A DNA stretch of 48,100 bases from Bacteroidota bacterium (GTDB taxonomy: Bacteria > Bacteroidota > Bacteroidia > Bacteroidales > F082). The stretch is taken from the NCBI GenBank assembly GCA_016845175.1, contig JAERTD010000104.1, positions 1 to 48,100 on the forward strand, in the 5' to 3' direction. The notes beneath the pieces were generated by a model that saw only the letters and a list, made by a program, of their open reading frames with translations, was not told where the DNA came from and ran no database searches. Shown here piece by piece: positions 25,978 through 32,620 of this stretch. Made by a program: the position numbers and the translations under genes. How positions within the stretch are numbered: position 1 is the stretch's first letter; each line of letters starts with the position of its first letter.

Positions 25978-27180
25978 ATGAGAAACATCTCTTTTTATAG
26001 CCTGCTAATGGCATTAGTCTTCAGCCTGACAGCTGTGGCACAAGAAAAACAAGAAGCTGAAAAAAAAGCATTTGAATTTACTGATGTAATTGACATTGAA
26101 AGCACTTCGGTTAAAAACCAATATCGCTCCGGCACTTGCTGGAGTTTTGCAGGATTGTCTTTTGTGGAAGCAGAATTATTACGGACAACCGGCAAAGTAT
26201 ATGACCTTTCAGAAATGTTCGTGGTGAATCATACCTATCGCGACAAAGCAACAAAATTCGTCCGTCTTAGCGGTCATCTGAATTTTGGAGCTGGTGCTGA
26301 ATTCAGTGATGTGTTGCGTGTGATAGAACTTTATGGTATAGTTCCGGAAACCACCTGCAATGGTTTAAAATATGGTGAAGAAAAACACACCCATGGAGAA
26401 ATGGATGTGATTCTTAAATCTTACGTAGAGGCCGTAATTAAGAACAAAAACAGAAAGCTGACTCCGGTTTGGCAAGATGGATTCAATAAGGTGGTGGACA
26501 CTTACCTGGGTGAGCTTCCTGAGACCTTTACTTATGAAGGCGAAACCTACACTCCAAAAAGCTTCACCGAAATGACTGGTTTTAATCCTGATGATTACCT
26601 GGAATTAACTTCATACAGCCACCAGCCTTTTTATCAAGCGTTTGCACTTCAAATTCCTGACAACTGGACCTGGGAAGCCTCATGGAATGTACCCATGGAC
26701 GAGATGATGGAAATCATTGACTATGCATTGGAGAATGGCTACACCGTAAACTGGGGTGCTGATGTGAGCAACAAAGGTTTTTCATGGAAGAATGGCGTAG
26801 CCATTATTCCTGATGAGGTAAAACCAGATCTTTCAGGCACTGAGAAGGAAAAATGGGAAAGTCTGACAGCCAAAGAAAAACAAAAATCAATGTATGCTTT
26901 CGAAGGACCAGTGCCTGAGAAAGAGATTACAGCTGAAATGAGACAATTACACTATGACAACTACCTGGTTACCGACGATCACGGGATGTTATTGGTAGGG
27001 ACTGCTACTGATCAGGATGGTAATAAATATTACAAAGTCAAAAACTCCTGGGGAACAGAAGGACATATCTACCAAGGATACTTCTATGCCTCTGTGGCTT
27101 ATGTAAAACTACAAACCATTGGTTTTGCAGTGCACAAAGATGCCATTCCAAAACACATAAGAAAGAAAATGGGTATATAG
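25978..27180 (+). CDS. Secreted C1 family peptidase (bleomycin hydrolase/PepC-like)
   Basis: A papain-fold cysteine peptidase of the aminopeptidase C/bleomycin hydrolase group (Peptidase_C1_2), 400 aa. The catalytic residues are visible: Gln48 and Cys54 in NQYRSGTCWSFAG, His335 in DDHGMLLVGTA, and Asn356 in VKNSWGTEG. Unlike the cytosolic PepC, it has a Sec signal peptide (FSLTAVAQ) and so acts in the periplasm or outside. ATG 25978 was chosen because the frame upstream crosses the -7 box at 25939-25946 and gives no signal peptide at the true N-terminus. Bacteroidetes commonly carry such exported C1 peptidases. A terminator follows at 27208-27240. Confidence 0.9.
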   Translation: MRNISFYSLLMALVFSLTAVAQEKQEAEKKAFEFTDVIDIESTSVKNQYRSGTCWSFAGLSFVEAELLRTTGKVYDLSEMFVVNHTYRDKATKFVRLSGHLNFGAGAEFSDVLRVIELYGIVPETTCNGLKYGEEKHTHGEMDVILKSYVEAVIKNKNRKLTPVWQDGFNKVVDTYLGELPETFTYEGETYTPKSFTEMTGFNPDDYLELTSYSHQPFYQAFALQIPDNWTWEASWNVPMDEMMEIIDYALENGYTVNWGADVSNKGFSWKNGVAIIPDEVKPDLSGTEKEKWESLTAKEKQKSMYAFEGPVPEKEITAEMRQLHYDNYLVTDDHGMLLVGTATDQDGNKYYKVKNSWGTEGHIYQGYFYASVAYVKLQTIGFAVHKDAIPKHIRKKMGI

Positions 27181-27207
27181 ACCGCTCTTTACACCCAATC
27201 TGATATC

Positions 27208-27240
27208 AAAAGGCACTTCCATTAGGGATTGCCTTTTTTT
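27208..27240 (+). terminator. Rho-independent terminator after the C1 peptidase gene
   Basis: AAAAGGCA (27208-27215) pairs with TGCCTTTT (27230-27237) around a 14-nt loop, and T continues to 27240. It lies 28 nt after the stop codon. Confidence 0.7.
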
Positions 27241-27329
27241 ATTGAAGCATGGCTCACCTGGCTCAAGAGTTTCATTTGAAGAGATTTAAGGATTACGCTT
27301 TCAAATGAATAAGTGTTAAAATATATTTA

Positions 27330-27337
27330 TATATTTG
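27330..27337 (+). promoter_or_regulatory. -7 box TATATTTG upstream of the response regulator
   Basis: An exact TAnnTTTG match 32 nt before the GTG start at 27370, and inside the longer open frame beginning at 27313, which it helps to rule out. Confidence 0.5.
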
Positions 27338-27369
27338 ATCTAGTCATTTTTGAACAAACTAATCCACTA

Positions 27370-27948
27370 GTGAATCTTCGTGCCATTATCGTCGATGACG
27401 AAGCCATTTCGAGAAAACGTCTTGAACACGTAGCATCTTTCTGTGATGAGATCAAAGTTATTGATTCTGTAGGCGTTCCTGAAGAAGCTGTCGTGAAAAT
27501 TCTGGAGCTCAAACCGGATATTCTTTTGCTGGATGTTGAAATGCCCGGGATGACGGGATTTGATGTATTGGATGCCGTTAACAAACAAGGTTTTAATCCC
27601 ACCGTCATTTTTGTAACCGCTTACGATAAATATGCTATCAAAGCTATCCGTACGAAAGCCTTTGATTACCTATTGAAACCCATCCATATTGAAGAGTTTA
27701 AAGGAACCATCAAACGCTTCATAAGAGAACAAGAGGCTGAGAGTTTATTTGGTAAACTGCAATTCAGCGAAAGCCTGAGTTCAAGGGAAGTAGAAGTGCT
27801 GATGTTGCTCATAAAAGGTAAATCAAGCAAGGAAATTGGTGAAATTCTATTCGTTAGCAAAAACACTGTAGATACCCACCGACGTAAGATTTTGGACAAA
27901 ACAGGAGCAAAAACCACCGCTGAGCTAATCGCCATGTTTTACGGTTAA
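27370..27948 (+). CDS. NarL/LuxR-type response regulator, no kinase adjacent
   Basis: A two-domain response regulator of 192 aa. The receiver domain begins RAIIVDDEAISRKRLE (acidic pocket Asp-Asp-Glu), carries the phospho-acceptor Asp55 in LLLDVEMPGMTG, and has the conserved Thr/Lys positions in VFVTAYDKYA and YLLKPIH. The receiver resembles that of LytTR regulators, but the C-terminal domain is a LuxR/GerE helix-turn-helix: LSSREVEVLMLLIKGKSSKE and SKNTVDTHRRKI. It should bind DNA as a phosphorylated dimer. The start is GTG 27370; no ATG is available and the upstream frame contains a -7 box. No histidine kinase lies in the window, so its partner is elsewhere. The target genes are unknown. 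Confidence 0.88.
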   Translation: MNLRAIIVDDEAISRKRLEHVASFCDEIKVIDSVGVPEEAVVKILELKPDILLLDVEMPGMTGFDVLDAVNKQGFNPTVIFVTAYDKYAIKAIRTKAFDYLLKPIHIEEFKGTIKRFIREQEAESLFGKLQFSESLSSREVEVLMLLIKGKSSKEIGEILFVSKNTVDTHRRKILDKTGAKTTAELIAMFYG

Positions 27949-28039
27949 TGATGCATTTTCCTGAAGTACGTACCGGAGGCCTCCAATATTTCAACAACAA
28001 TTTCTCTACTTTTACAGAAAACAACCTAATTATTTCCAT

Positions 28040-29395
28040 ATGAAAATCATTCAATCAGTATCTGAAGCTGTCAATGAGCACATCATAAAACCCGGCACGG
28101 TGGTTTATACAGGAGGAAATGCAGCAACACCACAGGTATTATTAAGGGAATTGATCAACAACCCGAAAATTACCGGAATTGAGCTGATAAGCTTGCTGTT
28201 GCTGGGTGATGTATCAGAACTTTTTACAAAAGAGGTATGCGATAGGATCAAGCATAGGATTATTTTCAACGGCCCTTTTTCCCGTAAGGCAGTAAATCTG
28301 GGTTGGGCCAGTTACCAACTTATGCATCTTTCTGATATTCCTTATCAAATTGAGAATTACCTGGGAGCCAACGTGGTGTTTATAAGTGTAAGTGGGCCTG
28401 ATAACGGAGGCAACTTTAGCCTTGGGACATCAGTTATTGGAGAATTATCAGCCATCAAAACAGCCAAAGAAAACGGTGGAATAGTCATTGCTGAGCGAAA
28501 TGCTGATATGCCATTCGTATTGGGAACAACTATTACCGAAGATGACATTGACTATTTGATTGATTCAGCATACGAATTACCTATGAGTCCGGTCCAACCG
28601 GCAGATGAGCAATCCAGAAAAATAGGTGAAATCATTGCCCAACTCTATATACATGATGGCAGCACCCTACAATATGGTATCGGAGAAGTACCTGAAGCTG
28701 TGACAGATGCCATTATTAGCAAGGGAGTAAAAGACCTGGGGATTCACTCTGAGCTTTTTGCAGATGCCATGAGGAAGCTAGTGGATAAGGGTATTGTTAC
28801 CAACAAATATCTGGAAGAGACTTTCTCAACTGCCACCTTATTTCTATCGGCGTCAAAAGAAGGTTACGATTGGCTGCATTTCAATAGTTCTGTACAAAGC
28901 AGACCATCAAATGTGAGCAATAATATTTTAAATATCGCCAAACAACCCAACATGACGGCCATAAACTCAGCCATTGGATTTGATTTACATGGTAATATTT
29001 GGGCTGATTCCATGCACGCACATAAAACCTATAGTGGAATTGGTGGACAATCGGACTTTCTGCGTGGTGCGTATTTATCTGAAGGTGGCATACCCATCAT
29101 CGCTATGAAAGCAAGCACCCAATCAGGAGTACCCAAGATCAATCCTTTGAGTCCTGCAGGAGTAGCAGTTACAGCCATTGCAGCCGACCCTGTTATTCTA
29201 GTGACTGAATACGGGGCATTTAATCCCAGGGGACTGAATATGGATGAACATGCCATTGGTATTTCTCATCTTTCAGCACCGGAACATCGGGAAGAATTAC
29301 TGAAGTATATTTATGATAGTCCTGATTTTACTAAACCAAAGGGAGCATTAAAAGATGTGGCTCCAAAAGGATATACACCTTATGAAGACATCTAA
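28040..29395 (+). CDS. Acetyl-CoA hydrolase / CoA-transferase family protein
   Basis: A 451-aa member of the acetyl-CoA hydrolase/transferase family, which includes 4-hydroxybutyrate, butyrate/acetate and succinate CoA-transferases. Family features are GTVVYTGGNAATPQVLLREL near the N-terminus, QYGIGEVPEAV, GIHSELFADAMRKLVDKG (with the Glu expected to form the acyl-CoA thioester intermediate), and the C-terminal block GIGGQSDFLRGAYLSEGG with VTEYGAFNPRGLNMDEHA. It moves CoA between short organic acids, or hydrolyses acetyl-CoA to acetate, in fermentation or energy metabolism. The substrate cannot be told; acetate with succinate or butyrate is most likely. It stands alone, 91 nt after the response regulator gene. 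Confidence 0.88.
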   Translation: MKIIQSVSEAVNEHIIKPGTVVYTGGNAATPQVLLRELINNPKITGIELISLLLLGDVSELFTKEVCDRIKHRIIFNGPFSRKAVNLGWASYQLMHLSDIPYQIENYLGANVVFISVSGPDNGGNFSLGTSVIGELSAIKTAKENGGIVIAERNADMPFVLGTTITEDDIDYLIDSAYELPMSPVQPADEQSRKIGEIIAQLYIHDGSTLQYGIGEVPEAVTDAIISKGVKDLGIHSELFADAMRKLVDKGIVTNKYLEETFSTATLFLSASKEGYDWLHFNSSVQSRPSNVSNNILNIAKQPNMTAINSAIGFDLHGNIWADSMHAHKTYSGIGGQSDFLRGAYLSEGGIPIIAMKASTQSGVPKINPLSPAGVAVTAIAADPVILVTEYGAFNPRGLNMDEHAIGISHLSAPEHREELLKYIYDSPDFTKPKGALKDVAPKGYTPYEDI

Positions 29396-29468
29396 AGTTG
29401 TTGGCAGAATTTATATTGGCCATTTTATTCCCAAAATGACTAAATGTCATTGAATTTTAGCCAAGCCA

Positions 29469-29499
29469 TTGCAATTGAAATCCTTTTTCAATACTTTTG
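29469..29499 (+). promoter_or_regulatory. Promoter TTG-N20-TACTTTTG upstream of the small membrane protein
   Basis: TTG (29469-29471) and an exact TAnnTTTG box (29492-29499) are 20 nt apart, 30 nt before ATG 29530. An imperfectly placed inverted repeat AATGAC-taaat-GTCATT (29435-29451) lies just upstream and might be an operator. Confidence 0.5.
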
Positions 29500-29529
29500 A
29501 ATTTTAAAATCCGCGAAAACTCAGATACC

Positions 29530-29814
29530 ATGGAGCAACATATGCGTTTTATCAAAGCAGGAATTACAGTAATCGCAATAGGTATCTGGATTATTGTCTT
29601 TCAAAATGCCGGTGTATTTCCAAGGGTTAGTCCTGTTATGGTTGTAGCCGATAGCGCCATGAGGATCACTGGTGAGGTTGATGTGAACAACACTGTTTTC
29701 ATTAAAGGTTCCGTCGATGCTAATATTGAGAGTATCAATGGATACAGTAAGTTTTACAAAGATCCTCGTACCGGTGAGTATTATGTAATTCCAATTACAG
29801 ATCCTTACGAGTAG
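29530..29814 (+). CDS. Small single-pass membrane protein of unknown function
   Basis: I do not recognise this 94-aa protein. It has one hydrophobic helix near the N-terminus (about residues 9-26, AGITVIAIGIWIIVFQNAGV) and then a polar region rich in Val, Ile and Asp (SAMRITGEVDVNNTVFIKGS) that could be a small beta-structured periplasmic part. The ending NGYSKFYKDPRTGEYYVIP has no motif I know. The frame opens at 29497 within the -7 box, so ATG 29530 is preferred. Coding is supported by an exact promoter box with a reasonable -33 and by normal codon use. It sits between the CoA-transferase and TPR regulator genes with no sign of shared transcription. Confidence 0.65.
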   Translation: MEQHMRFIKAGITVIAIGIWIIVFQNAGVFPRVSPVMVVADSAMRITGEVDVNNTVFIKGSVDANIESINGYSKFYKDPRTGEYYVIPITDPYE

Positions 29815-29899
29815 AGGCATTCCTGATTATTTCTTTTTTCAGACTCAAAGATTAGCTTTCCAACACTGCGATGGCTATGCGTACATTCCCCATAATATG

Positions 29900-29907
29900 T
29901 ACCTTTG
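29900..29907 (+). promoter_or_regulatory. -7 box TACCTTTG upstream of the TPR regulator
   Basis: An exact TAnnTTTG match 16 nt before ATG 29924, predicting a leader of roughly 10 nt. It shares the 11-mer TACCTTTGTCT with the folC start region. Confidence 0.5.
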
Positions 29908-29923
29908 TCTGGAAGTATTTTAG

Positions 29924-31702
29924 ATGAAAAAGCTCGCGTTTTTTGCCCTGTCAATCCTGATCACAGCCACCAGTATGGGGCAGACGAATGCCATTACCCC
30001 CATACTACAGCAACTGGATCAATCGGAAGACAGTCTTCAAAAGGTATATTTGTATAACCAGCTGGCCAACAGACTTAAAACCACTGATGTAGATCGCGCC
30101 ATTTATTATACCAAGAATGCCCTCACCCTGGCCAATCAGATTAATTCACCAGAAGCTTGTGGGATCACCAACGAACTTATGGGAGAGTTATTTGAAAAAA
30201 AGAACAACCTCCAACCCTCTATTAATTACTATTTGATTAGTGCGAAAATCTATGAAGGTCTTGATAACAAACAAAAACTAGCAACCATATATGGCCGTCT
30301 GGGCTTTTTATACTACCGCGACAATTATAACCTGGAAAGATCCATCGAATATTATCAAAAATCACTGGCATATGCTATTTTGTTAAACGATAAGAATGCC
30401 ATTGCCGAGGCATATAACCGTATCGGCAGGGCCTTTTTCAATCAGGATAACCCCGAGGAAGCTGAACATTACTTCATGAAAGCACATGAAATCTGGAGTG
30501 TCCTTAACAACAAAAGCGGTTTGGCCATTGCCACTAACAACCTGGGTGAAATTGCACGCTTGAAAGGTGACCTATCCCAGGCTCTCAGCCTTTATTATCA
30601 GAGTCTCGAACTCAATATTGAGGAAAATCAAACCCGACAGATTGCCATAAACTATGAGAATATCGGATTGATTCACAGCCTTCGAAATAAAGCAGACGAC
30701 GCCTTTGCATTTTATCAGAAAAGCTTGGAGCTTTATACCCAAAATAACGATACTGATGATAAACTGGCTCTTCTGATTCTGGTAGGCAAGGAATACCTGA
30801 AAATTGAAAATAACAACAAGGCATTGGAAGCCTTCACCATTGCCTATGCAACAGCTACTTCCTACGATCATTGGGAACATATCAAAGAAAGTGCGTTGGG
30901 ACTGAGTCAGGCCAATGAAAAGCAAGGAAACAATAAAGTGGCACTGAACTATTATAAAATATACACCCAGTTCAAGGATTCCATTAATGAAAAAAGAAAT
31001 GCTGATCAGTTATCAGATCTGCAGTCAAGGTTCAGAGATAATATCAGAGACAAGGAATTTCAGCTTAAAGACCACAACATCGAATTGCTTGAACAAGGGC
31101 AAAAAATTGATGAGCTCAGACTGAAAATCCTCTTGTTATTCATATTTGCTTTGATTACCACTGCCGTGATTATTCTATTCCGATTTAGACAACGGGCAAG
31201 AAAAGAACGCTTAATCCGACAAAAAGATGCTCAACTCCATCAAACACAGAAAGAAATGATGGAAATTGAGTTGAAAAGCAAGGACAACGATTTGATGAAT
31301 TTTGCCCTTCACCTGGTTCAGAAAAACGAATTGCTCCAACAATTAAAAGATGACCTGAAGGCACTGGGACAAGGATTGGATTTGCAGGGAAACAAAAAAT
31401 TTAAAGAGTTGAGTTTGCATGTACACAAAGGCATGCAATTACAAAAGGAAATTGAAGAGTTCCAACAAAAGGTTGATCAAACCTATGCTGGTTTTTTTGC
31501 AAAGCTCAAGAGAAAGTATCCTTCCTTAACTAAAAATGAAGAGCGTCTCTGCGCTCTCTTGAGGCTCAACTTAAGCACCAAAGAGATCGCTGCCTTAAAT
31601 AATATCTCCGTAAAGGCAGTGGAGATGAGTCGCTACCGTTTACGTAAAAAATGCGGGCTTGATAACAACGAGATGCTCCCATCCTTTCTTTCCGACATAT
31701 AA
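29924..31702 (+). CDS. Membrane-bound TPR protein with cytoplasmic LuxR-like helix-turn-helix
   Basis: A 592-aa one-component regulator of a type common in Bacteroidetes. Order: signal peptide/first anchor (ending TSMGQ), about six TPR repeats over residues 30-350 (for example AIAEAYNRIGRAFFNQDNPE, AIATNNLGEIARLKGDLSQA), a transmembrane helix (ILLLFIFALITTAVIILF) near residue 410, a coiled coil, and a C-terminal HTH with LTKNEERLCALLRLNLSTKE and ISVKAVEMSRYRLRKKCGL. The TPR part lies in the periplasm and would sense a peptide or protein; the HTH would act on DNA at the membrane. Four TGTAGA repeats lie directly downstream, ahead of the ECF sigma gene, a plausible target. The ligand is unknown. 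Confidence 0.85.
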   Translation: MKKLAFFALSILITATSMGQTNAITPILQQLDQSEDSLQKVYLYNQLANRLKTTDVDRAIYYTKNALTLANQINSPEACGITNELMGELFEKKNNLQPSINYYLISAKIYEGLDNKQKLATIYGRLGFLYYRDNYNLERSIEYYQKSLAYAILLNDKNAIAEAYNRIGRAFFNQDNPEEAEHYFMKAHEIWSVLNNKSGLAIATNNLGEIARLKGDLSQALSLYYQSLELNIEENQTRQIAINYENIGLIHSLRNKADDAFAFYQKSLELYTQNNDTDDKLALLILVGKEYLKIENNNKALEAFTIAYATATSYDHWEHIKESALGLSQANEKQGNNKVALNYYKIYTQFKDSINEKRNADQLSDLQSRFRDNIRDKEFQLKDHNIELLEQGQKIDELRLKILLLFIFALITTAVIILFRFRQRARKERLIRQKDAQLHQTQKEMMEIELKSKDNDLMNFALHLVQKNELLQQLKDDLKALGQGLDLQGNKKFKELSLHVHKGMQLQKEIEEFQQKVDQTYAGFFAKLKRKYPSLTKNEERLCALLRLNLSTKEIAALNNISVKAVEMSRYRLRKKCGLDNNEMLPSFLSDI

Positions 31703-31711
31703 TTCAGCTTC

Positions 31712-31827
31712 TGTAGAGTGCATATTTTTTTTATTTATTTGATTTACTGATGTTTATCATTTTTCATGTAGAGGTCATTTAAACAGAGTCAACATCCAAT
31801 TAAAATCTTGTAGAAGTCGTGTAGAAG
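31712..31827 (+). repeat. Four TGTAGA direct repeats upstream of the ECF sigma gene
   Basis: TGTAGAg at 31712 and 31767 and TGTAGAAG at 31809 and 31820 lie in the same orientation in the 205-nt gap between the TPR regulator and the sigma factor. The last two form an 11-bp tandem repeat (TGTAGAAGTCG/TGTAGAAGCC). Spacings are 55, 42 and 11 nt, close to whole helical turns, which suits binding of one face of the DNA by a regulator. The last copy is about 80 nt before the sigma ATG. Confidence 0.55.
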
Positions 31828-31907
31828 CCTGAAAAAAATGGCGCATTCTCTTCTTGACTATTTTTGGTCACTGATTAACCAAATTTAATTTCAAATAGTC
31901 TATTATC

Positions 31908-32492
31908 ATGTCAGCAGTTGATATTAGTGCTTCACAAGAATTGCTATCACGCTGCCTCAAGAGCGAGCGTCAGGCACAATTCGAATTTTACGACAATTAC
32001 GCCCCAAAAATGTTTGGCATCTGTTTGCGTTATGCAAAAAGCCCAACAGATGCTGAAGACATTTTACAGGAAGGCTTCATCAAGATTTTTAAGTATCTGG
32101 CCGACTTTAGGGGTGAAGGCTCCCTGGAGGGATGGATGAGAAGGATCATGGTAACCACTTCTCTTAATTTCTACAAGCGGAAAAATCTGCTAAACAAAGA
32201 AATAGATCCTGAGGAAGTTCGTACAGCTCTCCCTTCAGATCATGAGATTCTGGCCTTAATGACCCAGGAAGAGATCCTTAAACTGGTACAGGAATTACCC
32301 ACAGGTTATCGAACAGTCTTTAACCTTAATACCATCGAGGGTTATTCGCACAAGGAAATTGGTGAAATCATGAATATATCGGTGAATACCTCAAAATCCC
32401 AATTGTCCCGAGCCAAATCATCCTTACAAGATAAAATCAGGAAGATGTTTTCCTTTGAAACAGCTTCACTGGATTATGCCCTGTTTTCATAG
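31908..32492 (+). CDS. ECF RNA polymerase sigma factor, no adjacent anti-sigma
   Basis: A 194-aa extracytoplasmic-function sigma-70 factor. Region 2 is visible in FEFYDNYAPKMFGICLRYAK, DAEDILQEGFIKIFKYLADF and GSLEGWMRRIMVTTSLNFYK (DAEDILQ and the W-R-I core), and region 4 in LPTGYRTVFNLNTIEGYSHK and EIGEIMNISVNTSKSQLSRA, whose HTH reads the -35 element. It redirects RNA polymerase to a set of stress or envelope genes. No anti-sigma gene follows; a terminator closes the unit 89 nt after the stop. In this it resembles the stand-alone ECF factors of Bacteroidetes such as SigP of P. gingivalis, which works with PorX in T9SS control; that comparison is an inference, not a homology call. Confidence 0.92.
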   Translation: MSAVDISASQELLSRCLKSERQAQFEFYDNYAPKMFGICLRYAKSPTDAEDILQEGFIKIFKYLADFRGEGSLEGWMRRIMVTTSLNFYKRKNLLNKEIDPEEVRTALPSDHEILALMTQEEILKLVQELPTGYRTVFNLNTIEGYSHKEIGEIMNISVNTSKSQLSRAKSSLQDKIRKMFSFETASLDYALFS

Positions 32493-32580
32493 ATTGAATA
32501 AAACTACACTGATAAGAATTAATAGCCAAATGGTCTAACAACAAAACGAGTTACAGAATATTGTTAACATCTGATTTTAC

Positions 32581-32606
32581 AAAAACCCGGTCTAGCCGGG
32601 TTTTTT
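32581..32606. terminator. Bidirectional terminator between the sigma factor and the 971-aa cargo gene
   Basis: AAAACCCGG (32582-32590) pairs with CCGGGTTTT (32596-32604) around a 5-nt loop. The plus strand has six T after the GC stem (32601-32606) and the minus strand five (complement of 32581-32585), so it can stop transcription from both convergent genes; it lies 14 nt past the cargo stop. Confidence 0.88.
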
Positions 32607-32620
32607 ATTGTCAGGCACTC

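Noticed and set aside
30001..31702. TPR-LuxR protein as a histidine kinase
   Set aside because: There is no HATPase domain or H-box after the transmembrane helix; the C-terminus is a helix-turn-helix.
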